Notes: generated by a model not told the origin, from the sequence alone. A stretch of 64,000 bases of DNA from Paenibacillus hamazuiensis (GCF_023276405.1 NZ_JALRMO010000001.1:5367501-5431500); one strand, 5' to 3'. Shown: positions 18,211-27,462, counted from the stretch's first letter. Numbers and translations are program-made.

Positions 18211-18684
18211 CTCGTTTAACACAATCGCCAAGATACGTGTCCGTTAAGGAATCTACCTGATAACCGATGGATATAAGGCCCCCTCCGACAATGACTAGGA
18301 GAGCACGGTTTGTGCCTTGCCGATAAACCGGCAGACGGATTGGTCAAGCCGTCCATTTCTTATTGTTGGCGAATGGGTCGAATCGGCAAAATGTTTTTGT
18401 AAATCAGCCCTTCAACATCGGGCGGGGGGTCATCGTCCCCAGAGCGCAGATAATGTCTAACAACGTGAACGGGATGACAGCGTTTGTTTTAGCGAATTGG
18501 CGTACTCATTCATTGGCGTAACCTCCTCGCTTTTAAGGGTCTACGGCACACATTTGACCCACTTGTCAAGCATTTTTTTCAGACGAAAAAAAGAGCAGGC
18601 TATCTTCAATACCTGCTCTTTTTCTTGATATTTGGCCCTTCGCGTTAACTTAATGACATTGGTACTGTTGCTGGAGTTATTCCT
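18211..18684. other. non-coding stretch with decayed sequence
   Basis: No convincing gene. On the minus strand around 18530 an AGGAGG motif precedes an ATG and an 18-codon frame that ends in a stop. Neighbouring frames continue with RHYLRSGDDDPPPDVEGLIY, suggesting a decayed coding sequence I cannot identify. The stretch ends with a terminator hairpin (18588-18623). Confidence 0.4.
18588..18623 (-). terminator. bidirectional-type terminator hairpin
   Basis: AAAAAGAGCAGG and CCTGCTCTTTTT form a perfect twelve-base-pair stem with a twelve-base loop. T or A tracts on both sides let it act in either direction. It lies 60 bp beyond the stop of the GH67N-like gene. Confidence 0.85.
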
Positions 18685-20751
18685 TTATACAAGCTCACGT
18701 TGAACGTATTCGACATCCTCGTATACCTGGGGCAGGAAAAGCTCCCAGTGAAATGGCGTTTTTCCAAGATGCATCAGTGGTTGCGGATCATAGTGGGACT
18801 TGGTAATCTCCACGAGCGCCTCCCAATGCCCGGCGGCCCCTGTAGCTTGGATCAGGTTTACCGCCTTAGCTTGCTCGGCCTTGTCACCTGTTACTCGGAA
18901 TGTCTCATAGGCTACGCCTGCACGAAGTTTATCGGCAAAGTATAGGCAGAGATAGCACCATGCCTGTATGTCGGCGATCTCGCAGTGCAGTCCCGGCGAG
19001 TCGGATTGAAGCGTTACGACTAAGTCGAGCGCTTGCCGAGCATTGTGCTCCAGTTGATCCGCGAGCTGTAGCGGAGTTGTACGGCCTTTGAGAGATTGGC
19101 CGCTGCGCATCAAAGAAACGTAGTCGCGGATCGACACATAGGAAGGATCGGTTGGCTTACTAGCCAGCAAGTCCTCAAGCGAGATGAAGGCCTTGCCATC
19201 ATCATATTCCCATTGGCTCGTAGAAAGAAAACCTTCCACATATAACGTGAAGTCCCATGTGAACTGATAAAAGGATCCGAGTGCCATGGGCATCGTGCAA
19301 GCAAGGGAATAGGCATGCAGGAGCGTCTCTCCTACATTCACACCAAGTCGACGATTCATCTCATTGGTAAAGATAGAGTCTGGCGTGGAAGGATCGTACA
19401 ACAATCGTCCCCAAAGCATATAGTACAGCCAATGTTTCTCGTAGGAATACGTCCAGTGCTTATGCGGATGAGGTTGGATATGGGAGTAATCCTTGCCTGG
19501 AATCATGCATTCCGATCCGATATAATATCCACCGACATAGTCTTGGCCGTTTTTGGCGATATGCCCACGAATAAAGTCCGGCTTCGCCCAACGCAACGTG
19601 AAGAAATCCTCGTTGCGTATCATCCAGGTCACTTTATAATTACTCGGCGCAGGCTCCCAGTAGCCGCTCATCCCGTCGGAGCCACCATGCGTTAGCATCA
19701 GCTCAGTAGAAGTATAGGAATGGGACCAGTTAAACTTGATCTCAAGCCAAACGGGGCCTTCAAACAGGTCGTTCTGCTCAATGGAGTTTCGAGTGATTGA
19801 CGGGTCCACGGAGAATGGCGCGCGATGGATGAATTTGATCGGACGACTTGCTCGTTTGATTCCCTCGTAATAGACATCCTCAACCCAAGCTTGTCTAGCT
19901 TCGGGCGTCATATCGTTCATACGCTCCCCCAGCGCAACACCAAAGCCCGTCAGATCTGGATACTCGTCGATCATTTGTGTGACGCTCTGACGGGTATATT
20001 GCCGAATTTGCTCACTATCGTAGGAGAAGCCATAATGGTCCCCCGTATCAACCACCGCATTTTCATCGTAGGCATCACGGAATGCCTCGGAGACGATGAT
20101 GTTCCAATTGACCATATAGGTCTCAATCCCGCGATTCTTCGCCATTCGGAACAGCTGCGTCCAATACTGCTTCCACTCTGCAAGCTGTTCATCCGTCAGC
20201 GGGGTGGCCTCAGGGAAGGCATCGGTTCGGAACATGTAGGGAAAAGGGTGGAGGTTCCATAGGGTCAAAGCATTATACCGGTTTTCGGCCATCATGTCCA
20301 GAAAGCCTTGCCAAAAGTCCAAGTCACGGATGGTATCCATCTGCAGATCGAAGCATTCGTTCCTTCGGTAGCTGGACCAAGGCAGGTTGAACTTGATGGC
20401 GCGGAAAGGAAATCGCGCATTTATAACACCTTCCTTGACCTCGACGATGGACGTGCCGTTGCGGATCTGTTCAGCTAACTCCAACGTGCCGTACATCGCA
20501 CCTCTTTCGCCATTAGCAAGGATGCATAAGAATGCTTCGCTCTTATTAGCCATGAAGATTCTGCGGAATTCGAACCCTTCGGGACCGACGGTGTCGCTAG
20601 CCATTATTCCATAAAGGTTTTCTTCATAGGCAATATAGAGGGAGATTTCTTCACTAGGGGTCCCTGTATCTTCTAGAGCTTGCTTCAGCTTTCCGATAGC
20701 AAATTGGATAAGCTCCGAGTCATTTTTCGGTATAACCTCGATGGTGATCAT
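18685..20751 (-). CDS. putative glycosidase with GH67N-like N-terminal domain
   Basis: A 688-residue protein without signal peptide. Residues 1-110 resemble the small alpha/beta domain that precedes GH67 alpha-glucuronidase and GH20 barrels (LKQALEDTG...GAMYGTLELAEQI). Residues ~115-450 look like a TIM barrel: FPFRAIKFNLPW, MMAENRYNALTLWNLHPFPYMF, TYMVNWNIIVSEAF, TGFGVALGERMN and YYIGSECM. The C-terminal third is helical. Acidic residues in GERMN and GSECM are candidate catalytic residues, not proven ones. ATG behind GGGAGGG; it lies 108 bp after the GH9 gene on the same strand. A role in debranching a plant polysaccharide is likely from context; activity is unknown. Confidence 0.65.
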   Translation of the reverse strand: MITIEVIPKNDSELIQFAIGKLKQALEDTGTPSEEISLYIAYEENLYGIMASDTVGPEGFEFRRIFMANKSEAFLCILANGERGAMYGTLELAEQIRNGTSIVEVKEGVINARFPFRAIKFNLPWSSYRRNECFDLQMDTIRDLDFWQGFLDMMAENRYNALTLWNLHPFPYMFRTDAFPEATPLTDEQLAEWKQYWTQLFRMAKNRGIETYMVNWNIIVSEAFRDAYDENAVVDTGDHYGFSYDSEQIRQYTRQSVTQMIDEYPDLTGFGVALGERMNDMTPEARQAWVEDVYYEGIKRASRPIKFIHRAPFSVDPSITRNSIEQNDLFEGPVWLEIKFNWSHSYTSTELMLTHGGSDGMSGYWEPAPSNYKVTWMIRNEDFFTLRWAKPDFIRGHIAKNGQDYVGGYYIGSECMIPGKDYSHIQPHPHKHWTYSYEKHWLYYMLWGRLLYDPSTPDSIFTNEMNRRLGVNVGETLLHAYSLACTMPMALGSFYQFTWDFTLYVEGFLSTSQWEYDDGKAFISLEDLLASKPTDPSYVSIRDYVSLMRSGQSLKGRTTPLQLADQLEHNARQALDLVVTLQSDSPGLHCEIADIQAWCYLCLYFADKLRAGVAYETFRVTGDKAEQAKAVNLIQATGAAGHWEALVEITKSHYDPQPLMHLGKTPFHWELFLPQVYEDVEYVQRELV

Positions 20752-20859
20752 GCGATCCCTCCCGTATACTGTACATTCTCTCCTTTGCGATTGTTCAAGA
20801 AGGATGGTTTTCTATTCGCTTGCTGGGGGTAAAATTCAAGTTCCATGGATGGATGTAAC

Positions 20860-23193
20860 TTACGCTTTGGCTGCTGCCAAGTAGCCCCAATTATATGCAT
20901 TCGGTCCAATGTTGCCTTGTACAGTATATTCTGTTTGACTAGGTAATCGATATACATCAAAGTAACTCTCGGATGCCGGCCAGGAATAGATGCCAGGCCA
21001 GAAACAATCTGCTCGCAAAAACGGAATAAAACCAGCACGATCACTGAAGTTCATATTATGAGGACCACATACTGTAATTCCTACAGGAACAGATTGCCCG
21101 GTCAATCGACTGTCGTGATGCAGCACATTGACTGGACATTTTGGTCCGACTCCGGTTGTGTAGCATAGATTGGTGGGATTGGCACCACAAGCGAATTGGC
21201 TTGCATCAATTGCTCCTGCCAAATACCGGCTATCACCGGTCAGATAATGCGCACGCATCAATTCAACATTGTTTGGAACCGTATAGAAAGATGCCCACGG
21301 ACCAATGCGTGTGTGTTCGGGATCTGAGGTTGCCAATCGAAAAGGCGCTTTTGCAGCAAATTGCAAAGCACGTTCTGCCGCCATCAGTATACTATGAATG
21401 CACTTCTGCCTAATATGAGAGTCGCCATGCCCCTGTGGAAGAGTCGCATATACAAACGAAGCTTCATAGCTGTGTTCTTGGCGAAGCTCTTGGTACAAAA
21501 CATCATATTTGACATCACCGGTAAGGCGGAACATATCCACCGCTGCCAGTTCACGTGTTTCTCGCGCTTTATGATGGGCACGCTGAGTCCATTTGTGACC
21601 CTCTTTTTCCAATAATGACACATATTGATCCTCGGCCCAGTCCATAGCACGCTGTGCGCTTTCGCGGTATACCTCAGCCAGTTCAGGCTGTATCTTACGT
21701 AATGCATAAGAAGCACGTGCAGCTGCAGAGACATACCAGTGGCTGCTCCAGAAATCAGGAGCATATGCAAAAGCCGGCCAGGAATCTTGCCATCCGCCTT
21801 GGCCCAGAATAGGATGTTCTTCCGCCTCAATGCCGCCACGAATACCGCCTTCGGCAGTTTGCATACGGCGATAATGATCAATGTTATACAATCCTTCATT
21901 GATAATGTCCGGAATGCCATTGCCGGATTCAGGAATGTTCAAATCAAGATTCCTGAAGAAATCAGGGAACATGAGATATAATTCAAGGTGCATCTGCGTG
22001 GCATGCAGATGCTGAATACGCCGATCCCAGTCGCATGCATCAAAATATCCGCCCCATGCATTCTCAACGACAATATCTGTGCTTTTCCGCATCAGGTTCC
22101 CGAAATTGTCGACATCAGTCCCATAGCAGTTCAAACCATTACCGCTTTCGAACAAAGAACAATCAGAATGATAAATCACACGACCATCGTCAGGGTGATA
22201 ACAACGCGGCCTTGAGAAAGAAGTATACGGTTCGCCAGTAACGATACCGCTTCGTTGATGGTACATACCTTTCATAGAAAGCTTAAATCCGCGGAGCCAG
22301 GTGGTGCTTTCATCTATGTGAAAAGGGAAACTGCAGCCAAGAGCCGGAACATAAATGCGGAAGCATCCTTCTTTAGTAAAATCAGAGAAGTCCATTTCAT
22401 ATACTGCGGAATGGATTGTAATTTCATCATACTTTACACGAGGTTCGCTTTTCTTTCTTTCTGAGTCAATACCACTATTATTTATCGGAACAGGCATGCC
22501 ATCATTTTGCATTTGAATTTGACCTGTATACAACGCTTCGCCGGTCGCATCATCCAGTATATGGAATGTCTTGTATCCGTTATATTGCACTCCGCCGCCC
22601 AAGCCCATCCATTGGGAGAGATATGCTTTTTTTGAAGGATCATTCGGCCGGAAACCCAACTGCGTTACATGCACAGCTTCAGAACGATGATTCATTGGGT
22701 CGTGCACAAATTCATATTCATCAAGGTCAAATAATCCTTTTTCGAATTGAAGACGATATTTTGTACTAATATGAAATTCTTCATCCAATATGAGATAAAT
22801 CATATGTTCCAACGTAACGCCACCGGCGGGATCTTCCATATTAGAAGGTTTTGATTTACGCCAAACCATGTGTGGGTTTTGACCATTGACATGATAACTT
22901 GCAGACAAATCTGCTTTCTCGCTTAATTTATTCCCGTGAAGTGTTTCAAATACAAATCGTTGATCGCCATTTGCTTTATCTTTTACTAATACGCCAATAT
23001 GCTCACCGTTCTTATCAATCCATATCAAGTGTGGATTTTGAACATCGGGGCAAAGCGTCTCCCCCTCCTGGGGCTCATATGGAATTTGTACGCCTCCTTC
23101 AATCCACCCCTCTTCAACCTGAATGGCCAGAATGTTGTTTCCTACAGCACTGATTCTGATAATACGTGGTTCCATCGGTAAGTAATCATTCAT
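20860..23193 (-). CDS. glycoside hydrolase family 9 enzyme, non-secreted
   Basis: A 777-residue protein with an N-terminal immunoglobulin-like domain of the CelD type (VTQLGFRPNDPSKKAYLSQ, residues ~175-300) ahead of a GH9 (alpha/alpha)6 barrel. The usual DAGD nucleophile-side motif appears as GGYFDACDWDRR, and the C-terminal acid residue probably lies in SQTEYTVQGNIGPNAYNWGYLA. No signal peptide is visible, unlike classical endoglucanases, so it may act inside the cell as an exo-glucosidase-type GH9. Residues 1-170 form an extra beta-rich region. ATG behind AGGAGG. It forms a likely operon with the GH67N-like gene. Confidence 0.82.
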   Translation of the reverse strand: MNDYLPMEPRIIRISAVGNNILAIQVEEGWIEGGVQIPYEPQEGETLCPDVQNPHLIWIDKNGEHIGVLVKDKANGDQRFVFETLHGNKLSEKADLSASYHVNGQNPHMVWRKSKPSNMEDPAGGVTLEHMIYLILDEEFHISTKYRLQFEKGLFDLDEYEFVHDPMNHRSEAVHVTQLGFRPNDPSKKAYLSQWMGLGGGVQYNGYKTFHILDDATGEALYTGQIQMQNDGMPVPINNSGIDSERKKSEPRVKYDEITIHSAVYEMDFSDFTKEGCFRIYVPALGCSFPFHIDESTTWLRGFKLSMKGMYHQRSGIVTGEPYTSFSRPRCYHPDDGRVIYHSDCSLFESGNGLNCYGTDVDNFGNLMRKSTDIVVENAWGGYFDACDWDRRIQHLHATQMHLELYLMFPDFFRNLDLNIPESGNGIPDIINEGLYNIDHYRRMQTAEGGIRGGIEAEEHPILGQGGWQDSWPAFAYAPDFWSSHWYVSAAARASYALRKIQPELAEVYRESAQRAMDWAEDQYVSLLEKEGHKWTQRAHHKARETRELAAVDMFRLTGDVKYDVLYQELRQEHSYEASFVYATLPQGHGDSHIRQKCIHSILMAAERALQFAAKAPFRLATSDPEHTRIGPWASFYTVPNNVELMRAHYLTGDSRYLAGAIDASQFACGANPTNLCYTTGVGPKCPVNVLHHDSRLTGQSVPVGITVCGPHNMNFSDRAGFIPFLRADCFWPGIYSWPASESYFDVYRLPSQTEYTVQGNIGPNAYNWGYLAAAKA

Positions 23194-23273
23194 TTTGGCA
23201 TGCCTCCTCTTATTATAATTACATAGGTGAGGTTGTTATAATTGCAAAATACTAAGCCGGAATGATTATTCCA

Positions 23274-23400
23274 AGATCCTTTCCGGACCGCGATATTGCT
23301 CCGTGCGAGAGCTTCGGTCAGCTTCTCCTCCGCCCAACTGACGGAAGGATGGGCTGCTGCGGGATCGGTCGACGGCCGAATCAAGGTTACGGTGGTTAAT
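23274..23400 (-). pseudogene. possible remnant of a GH67N-like domain
   Basis: In the 300 bp upstream of the GH9 gene, a minus-strand frame reads TLIRPSTDPAAAHPSVSWAE followed by EKLTEALARSNIAVR. This resembles the start of the small domain before GH67/GH20 barrels. It is not followed by the rest of such a protein and runs out at 23190. Probably a fragment left by deletion; a chance resemblance is possible. Confidence 0.3.
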
Positions 23401-23496
23401 GTTGATTGCAGATGCGTCGTTCATGGAATCAGTTAAAAAAAATGATCGTTGGGCCAATGACATTATTTACTTCTGTCTATTAAACTTCTTCTCAAA

Positions 23497-24663
23497 TTAA
23501 TACACGTGCCCCTTTACCAAATCCCATTCATGAATCTCAAAATCACGAGCTCCTTCGATGAAGTATGGGTCCTGCGATACCCAGCCGCGAACCTCTTCCT
23601 CGTTGCATGCGATATAGACGACCAATCCGCCCCATTCATCACCAAACCGTCCGTTGGCAAACAATCGTCCCATGTTCCGCTGTTCTTCGAGATATGCCAG
23701 GTGCTGAGGCAGAAAGATTTGACTTTTCTCCGCGTCCTTCATCGGGAGGAAAACTGCAAAATACTTTCGTTCCTGAAACCGCCTGCCGTTTTCTTTTAGA
23801 TACGCATACATGCCGGACATGTCTTTGTCCCCGAAACCCTCCACTTTGGCCGCGCCAAGCAGCCTCTCCACTTGGGCGCCGATCGGCAATACAGCGCCGC
23901 TCTCGTCCGCCATCTTCTTCACAAGTGCCATATCTTTGTGCAACAGGCTTAAAGCGAACCCGGGCTGAAACTGGTCCTTTTGGACAAAATGCGTATAATG
24001 GCGATCGTAAATCCTGCTCTGCGCAAAGCTTTCGCTCAAGATTCGGTGCAGCGTATGTTTGGGCAGGTTCATTTTATCGGCTAGTATCATCGCTTCGCTG
24101 GCGGCCTGCGTATGTATGCCGACCATCAACTGGTTCAGCAACTTGACGACAGTTCCACTTCCGATGTCCCCGACATGGTACAAGTTTTTGCCGAGCTTCT
24201 CGAGCACGGGAAGCATTCTGTCAAAAATTTGCTTGCTGCCTCCGACCATGATGGACAATGTCGCTTGCTCCGCCCCTGTAGTCCCACCGCTGACCGGCGC
24301 ATCCAGAAAATTCATTCCCGCCTGTTCTGCTGCCGATGCCATTTTCACGCTGAGCTCCGACGATACCGTGCTGAAATCAATTAGCGTTAGGCCTTTGCGG
24401 CCGCTGTTTACGATCCCATCCGGTCCAAGATAGACTTTCTCCACATCCGCCGGCATCGGCAGACAAGTCATGATCACATCGACTTGCCCGACCAGTTCCC
24501 GGACTGTCAATCCGACCTTTCCGCCGACTTGTGCAAACAACTCTTCTCTGCCTTTGCTCCGGTTTATTCCGTACACTTCATAACCGGCCTTCAGCAGATT
24601 TGACGCCATTGGCAATCCCATATTCCCAAGCCCGATAAATGCGAGTTTCAATTCCGATCCCAC
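23497..24663 (-). CDS. beta-hydroxyacid dehydrogenase-type reductase fused to a YCII domain
   Basis: A 388-residue protein, about 95 residues longer than the family norm. Residues 1-290 are a 3-hydroxyisobutyrate / tartronate-semialdehyde reductase-type enzyme: Rossmann motif IGLGNMGLPMA, substrate motif FLDAPVSGGTTGA and catalytic Lys in VVKLLNQL. Residues ~295-388 (KYFAVFLPMKDAEKSQIFLP...GRFGDEWGGLVVYIAC) are a YCII-type ferredoxin-like domain. The frame opens with GTG at 24663; a TTG four codons later is an alternative start, and neither has an ideal ribosome binding site. It follows the decayed Gfo/Idh gene and overlaps its tail. Confidence 0.85.
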   Translation of the reverse strand: MGSELKLAFIGLGNMGLPMASNLLKAGYEVYGINRSKGREELFAQVGGKVGLTVRELVGQVDVIMTCLPMPADVEKVYLGPDGIVNSGRKGLTLIDFSTVSSELSVKMASAAEQAGMNFLDAPVSGGTTGAEQATLSIMVGGSKQIFDRMLPVLEKLGKNLYHVGDIGSGTVVKLLNQLMVGIHTQAASEAMILADKMNLPKHTLHRILSESFAQSRIYDRHYTHFVQKDQFQPGFALSLLHKDMALVKKMADESGAVLPIGAQVERLLGAAKVEGFGDKDMSGMYAYLKENGRRFQERKYFAVFLPMKDAEKSQIFLPQHLAYLEEQRNMGRLFANGRFGDEWGGLVVYIACNEEEVRGWVSQDPYFIEGARDFEIHEWDLVKGHVY

Positions 24664-24681
24664 CCGGATTTTTTGATTGAT

Positions 24682-24926
24682 TTGGATGAATTTTCATAAA
24701 ACAGCAATTTTATAAATAAGTTCCACAGACTCTTCCGGAGCTGTGCGTTCATTATTAACAGCTTCTCACAGAAGGCAGCTTTACCCGCTTTCAGACACAT
24801 CAAGACGCCTTCTTTGTACATAGGATGCAGTGTCCCAATGTATACAATGTCAATTTCTGGATCGGCAACAATCGCCTCATATGCTTTCGATACTTTGAAT
24901 CCCTAAGCAAACTTCATTTTTCCCAT
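24682..24926 (-). pseudogene. Gfo/Idh/MocA oxidoreductase remnant
   Basis: An ATG at 24926 with a GAGGTG ribosome binding site opens MGKMKFA and then meets an in-frame TAG. Beyond it the same frame reads VADPEIDIVYIGTLHPMYKE and GVLMCLKAGKAAFCEK, the second half of the NAD-binding domain of this family. The first half of the Rossmann fold and the whole C-terminal domain are missing. Its promoter element is still well conserved (24954-25022). Confidence 0.75.
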
Positions 24927-24953
24927 TGGTTATTCACCTCTCATTTCTAACAT

Positions 24954-25022
24954 GAGTATGACGGAACACCAAAACATATTTAACCCGATAGAATTGTAAT
25001 ATAGCCAAATATATTGTATAAA
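24954..25022 (-). promoter_or_regulatory. conserved upstream element, copy 2
   Basis: Near-copy of 14718-14785, with shared blocks agtatgacgga, cacc, cccga, ttgtaat and tagccaaatat in the same order. It begins 28 bp upstream of the start of the decayed Gfo/Idh gene. Presumably a target of the same AraC-type response regulator. Confidence 0.6.
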
Positions 25023-25316
25023 TTCTGCAATTTCTGTACGGGTATGCGGATTGCAACATCAATCACACACCTTCGTCTTCGCTTTGGGATTCAACGGTAA
25101 CCCGATTACTGCCGAGAACCATATAACGGTGATACAATTTATCCGACGCCCCCCTATGACGATATGTCCCATCGAATCGTCCTCATCCCATGAAACTGAA
25201 AGATCAAGCTCGCTTATTCGATTTGTTTGGATGCCGCACGTTTGTTGAGGGAATAGGCCCGTTCCAAATCCAAACACTCTTAGGCATGTTGGCCATAAGG
25301 GAGTTAAAAAAAAACG

Positions 25317-25369
25317 AAACAGCGGCAGTCTGGGCGGAAATAAAAGACCTAGACTAGCCGCTGTTTTTA
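25317..25369 (+). terminator. strong rho-independent terminator, no gene attached
   Basis: AAACAGCGGC...AGTCT pairs with AGACT...GCCGCTGTTT, and TTTTTAT follows. On the plus strand it follows only short, unrecognised frames (25023-25310), which may be the tail of a lost gene. Confidence 0.75.
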
Positions 25370-25375
25370 TATGCA

Positions 25376-25866
25376 TAGAATTCTCGAGCTTAATTTCTGT
25401 GACGTCTTCGCAAGAGGGTTAATGACCTTTTGCCTGACATTTTCGTAAACACACGTTGAACCTTCGTAAAAAGTAGCATTCTGTGAATGTGTTAGTTTAT
25501 TTGAAATAATCCCACGTTGATTCGGTTAGTTTTTTTATTATTCTTCGATAATCACTGTTGTCGGAACCCGTTAAATAGAATTGAATAAAAGTTCTGCCTT
25601 TCTTTTGAGGGGTCGGAGCTTGAATAAAGCTTGAGAACTGCCCTTCCCCTACATCCCCAAAACCCTTGTTTCGCCTGAGTTTATGGTTGATTAAATATTC
25701 GAGATAAACCTGAAAAATCCCTGCTCCGTTTGCCGCGACGACATGAGAAAAGACTGGAGTTTGATCGGAGGCATATCCGACCAGGATCCAGTCTTGGGTG
25801 AGTTGCAGGACAGTAATTTTTATTCCTGGACAGTTAATTAGGGTCGTGGACAGGAATTTTTATTTC
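25376..25866. other. gene-free stretch with a hairpin
   Basis: No gene recognised. It contains the second AGACTGGA-type hairpin (25748-25796) and a near-repeat of a ggacag...aatttttatt segment between 25805 and 25864, just before the stop of the methyltransferase gene. Confidence 0.4.
25748..25796. repeat. two-level hairpin, AGACTGGA family copy 2
   Basis: Outer arms AAGACTGGA and TCCAGTCTT match those at 52-100. The inner stem here is TCGGA/TCCGA, different in sequence from copy 1 but at the same position. The outer stem is conserved while the inside varies. Confidence 0.5.
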
Positions 25867-26655
25867 TTAAATTTGCCGCTGGCGCATAGCTTCAAACAGA
25901 ATAACCGTCGTCGCCATCGCTACGTTCAGTGATTCGGCTTTGCCGGGCATCGGGATGACGACGCGGTCCGTCGCCCACGCTTCAACCTGCGGAGAGATGC
26001 CCTGCCCCTCATTTCCGACGACCAGCCACGTAGGCTGGCGGAAATCCGCCTCGTAGAGGCTGCGGCTTTTTCGCGTGCTGGATACGACGATTTGTGCGCC
26101 TTTATCCCGCGCTAAGGGTAACCACTCCTGCAGATCGCCCTCGATTACTGGCAGGTGGAAGAGCGAGCCCATGGTGGAGCGAACCGTCTTCGGGTTGTAG
26201 AGATCGGCCGTGCCTTTCCCGAGCAGCACCGCATCCGCACCTACGGCGTCCGCACTGCGGATGATCGTGCCCAGATTGCCCGGATCCTGCACGCCGTCGA
26301 CCACGACGATGAGCTCGTTTTTCAGCTTGGTCAGACGCTCTGTTTTCATTTGCGGCTTGCGCATGACGGCAAACACGTTTTGCGGCGTTTTCGTATCGGT
26401 ACACCGGGCAAGCACTTCTTCGCTGACGCCTACCTTCTCGACATCGCGCGACAAAAGCTCTTCTATTTCCCGGGAAATGGCTCTATCCGCGCAATAAACG
26501 ACCGTTTCGACATCGGCATTCGACGCAAAAGCTTCCTGCACCAGATGCACGCCTTCGATAATATATTTCCCCTGCCTATCCCGACCTTTTTTATCGAGCA
26601 GTTGGGCCCATTCCTTGACCCGCGAATTTTGAACGGAAACGATTAATTTATCCAT
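25867..26655 (-). CDS. TrmH/SpoU-family RNA 2'-O-ribose methyltransferase
   Basis: A 262-residue SAM-dependent methyltransferase, YsgA-like. The N-terminal substrate-binding domain (SVQNSRVKEWAQLLDKKGRD...YIIEGVHLVQEA) is followed by the knotted SpoU domain with its three motifs: DPGNLGTIIRSADAVGADA, LVVGNEGQGIS and IPMPGKAESLNVAMATTVILFE. It probably modifies rRNA or tRNA. ATG behind AGGAG. It ends the transcript of the Ktr gene 8 bp upstream. Confidence 0.93.
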   Translation of the reverse strand: MDKLIVSVQNSRVKEWAQLLDKKGRDRQGKYIIEGVHLVQEAFASNADVETVVYCADRAISREIEELLSRDVEKVGVSEEVLARCTDTKTPQNVFAVMRKPQMKTERLTKLKNELIVVVDGVQDPGNLGTIIRSADAVGADAVLLGKGTADLYNPKTVRSTMGSLFHLPVIEGDLQEWLPLARDKGAQIVVSSTRKSRSLYEADFRQPTWLVVGNEGQGISPQVEAWATDRVVIPMPGKAESLNVAMATTVILFEAMRQRQI

Positions 26656-26663
26656 AATAACTC

Positions 26664-27323
26664 CTATTCCGAGTAGTACAGCTCAAAATTTTGCAGATCC
26701 TTGTTTCTTCCGACAACGACGAGCACGTCATTATCTTTGATTGTATCTTCCGCATGCGGGGCGATGTTCATTTTGTCCCCTGTCTTGATGCCGATGACGT
26801 TGCAGCGATGCTTGGCCCGTATGTCGAGCTGGCGTAAATTTTGCCCGATCATTTGGCGTGAAGCTTTGATTTCAACGATACTGTGATCCTCGGAAAGCTC
26901 GATATAGTCGAGAATGTTCGGGGAGACCAAATGGTGAGCCACCCGTTGGCCCATATCCCGCTCCGGAAAAATCACTTTATCGGCCCCTACTTTGCGGAGG
27001 ACTTTGCCGTGCAGCTCGGTTTGCGCTTTAACTATAACGGTAGAAACTCCAATTTCTTTTAAAATGATCGTTGTTAAAATGCTGGACTGAATATCCTGCC
27101 CGATCGCGACTACAACCACGTCGAAATTACGCAGTCCGAGCGATCTCATCGCCTCTTCGTCGGTGGAATCCGCCTGAACGACATGGGTAACGATATTGAC
27201 AACGTCCTGAGTACGCTCTTCATCCTGATCGATCGCAAGCACTTCAAACCCGAGGTCGCTTAACGTTTTCGCTACGCTGGAACCGAATCTTCCCATGCCG
27301 ATAACCGCAAATTGTTTTTTCAC
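26664..27323 (-). CDS. KtrA/KtrC-type potassium uptake regulator
   Basis: A 220-residue cytoplasmic RCK subunit that gates a KtrB/KtrD potassium channel. An RCK_N Rossmann domain begins at FAVIGMGRFGSSVAKTL and includes the DQDEERT nucleotide-binding acidic residue. An RCK_C (TrkA_C) domain follows (ADKVIFPERDMGQRVA...IKASRQMIGQNLRQLDIR). The longer frame to 27365 has no ribosome binding site; GTG at 27323 follows AAGGCGGG. No channel gene is adjacent, which resembles the orphan ktrC arrangement, but A versus C cannot be decided from this window. Confidence 0.9.
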   Translation of the reverse strand: MKKQFAVIGMGRFGSSVAKTLSDLGFEVLAIDQDEERTQDVVNIVTHVVQADSTDEEAMRSLGLRNFDVVVVAIGQDIQSSILTTIILKEIGVSTVIVKAQTELHGKVLRKVGADKVIFPERDMGQRVAHHLVSPNILDYIELSEDHSIVEIKASRQMIGQNLRQLDIRAKHRCNVIGIKTGDKMNIAPHAEDTIKDNDVLVVVGRNKDLQNFELYYSE

Positions 27324-27462
27324 GAAGCATCCCGCCTTCCCTTGCAAGAAGCATAAAGTGGCCATGAATCAAAAGCCGATGATCAGCGAACAATCTCCCT
27401 TAGTATACCATAAAATTCCCTTTCATTCTCTTTAATGACGGGCAGTAACCGTTTTGTCCGAA

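Noticed and set aside
27366-27460. c-di-AMP riboswitch before the Ktr gene
   Set aside because: Leader is too short and lacks the conserved stems; only a weak promoter-like TATACT is visible.
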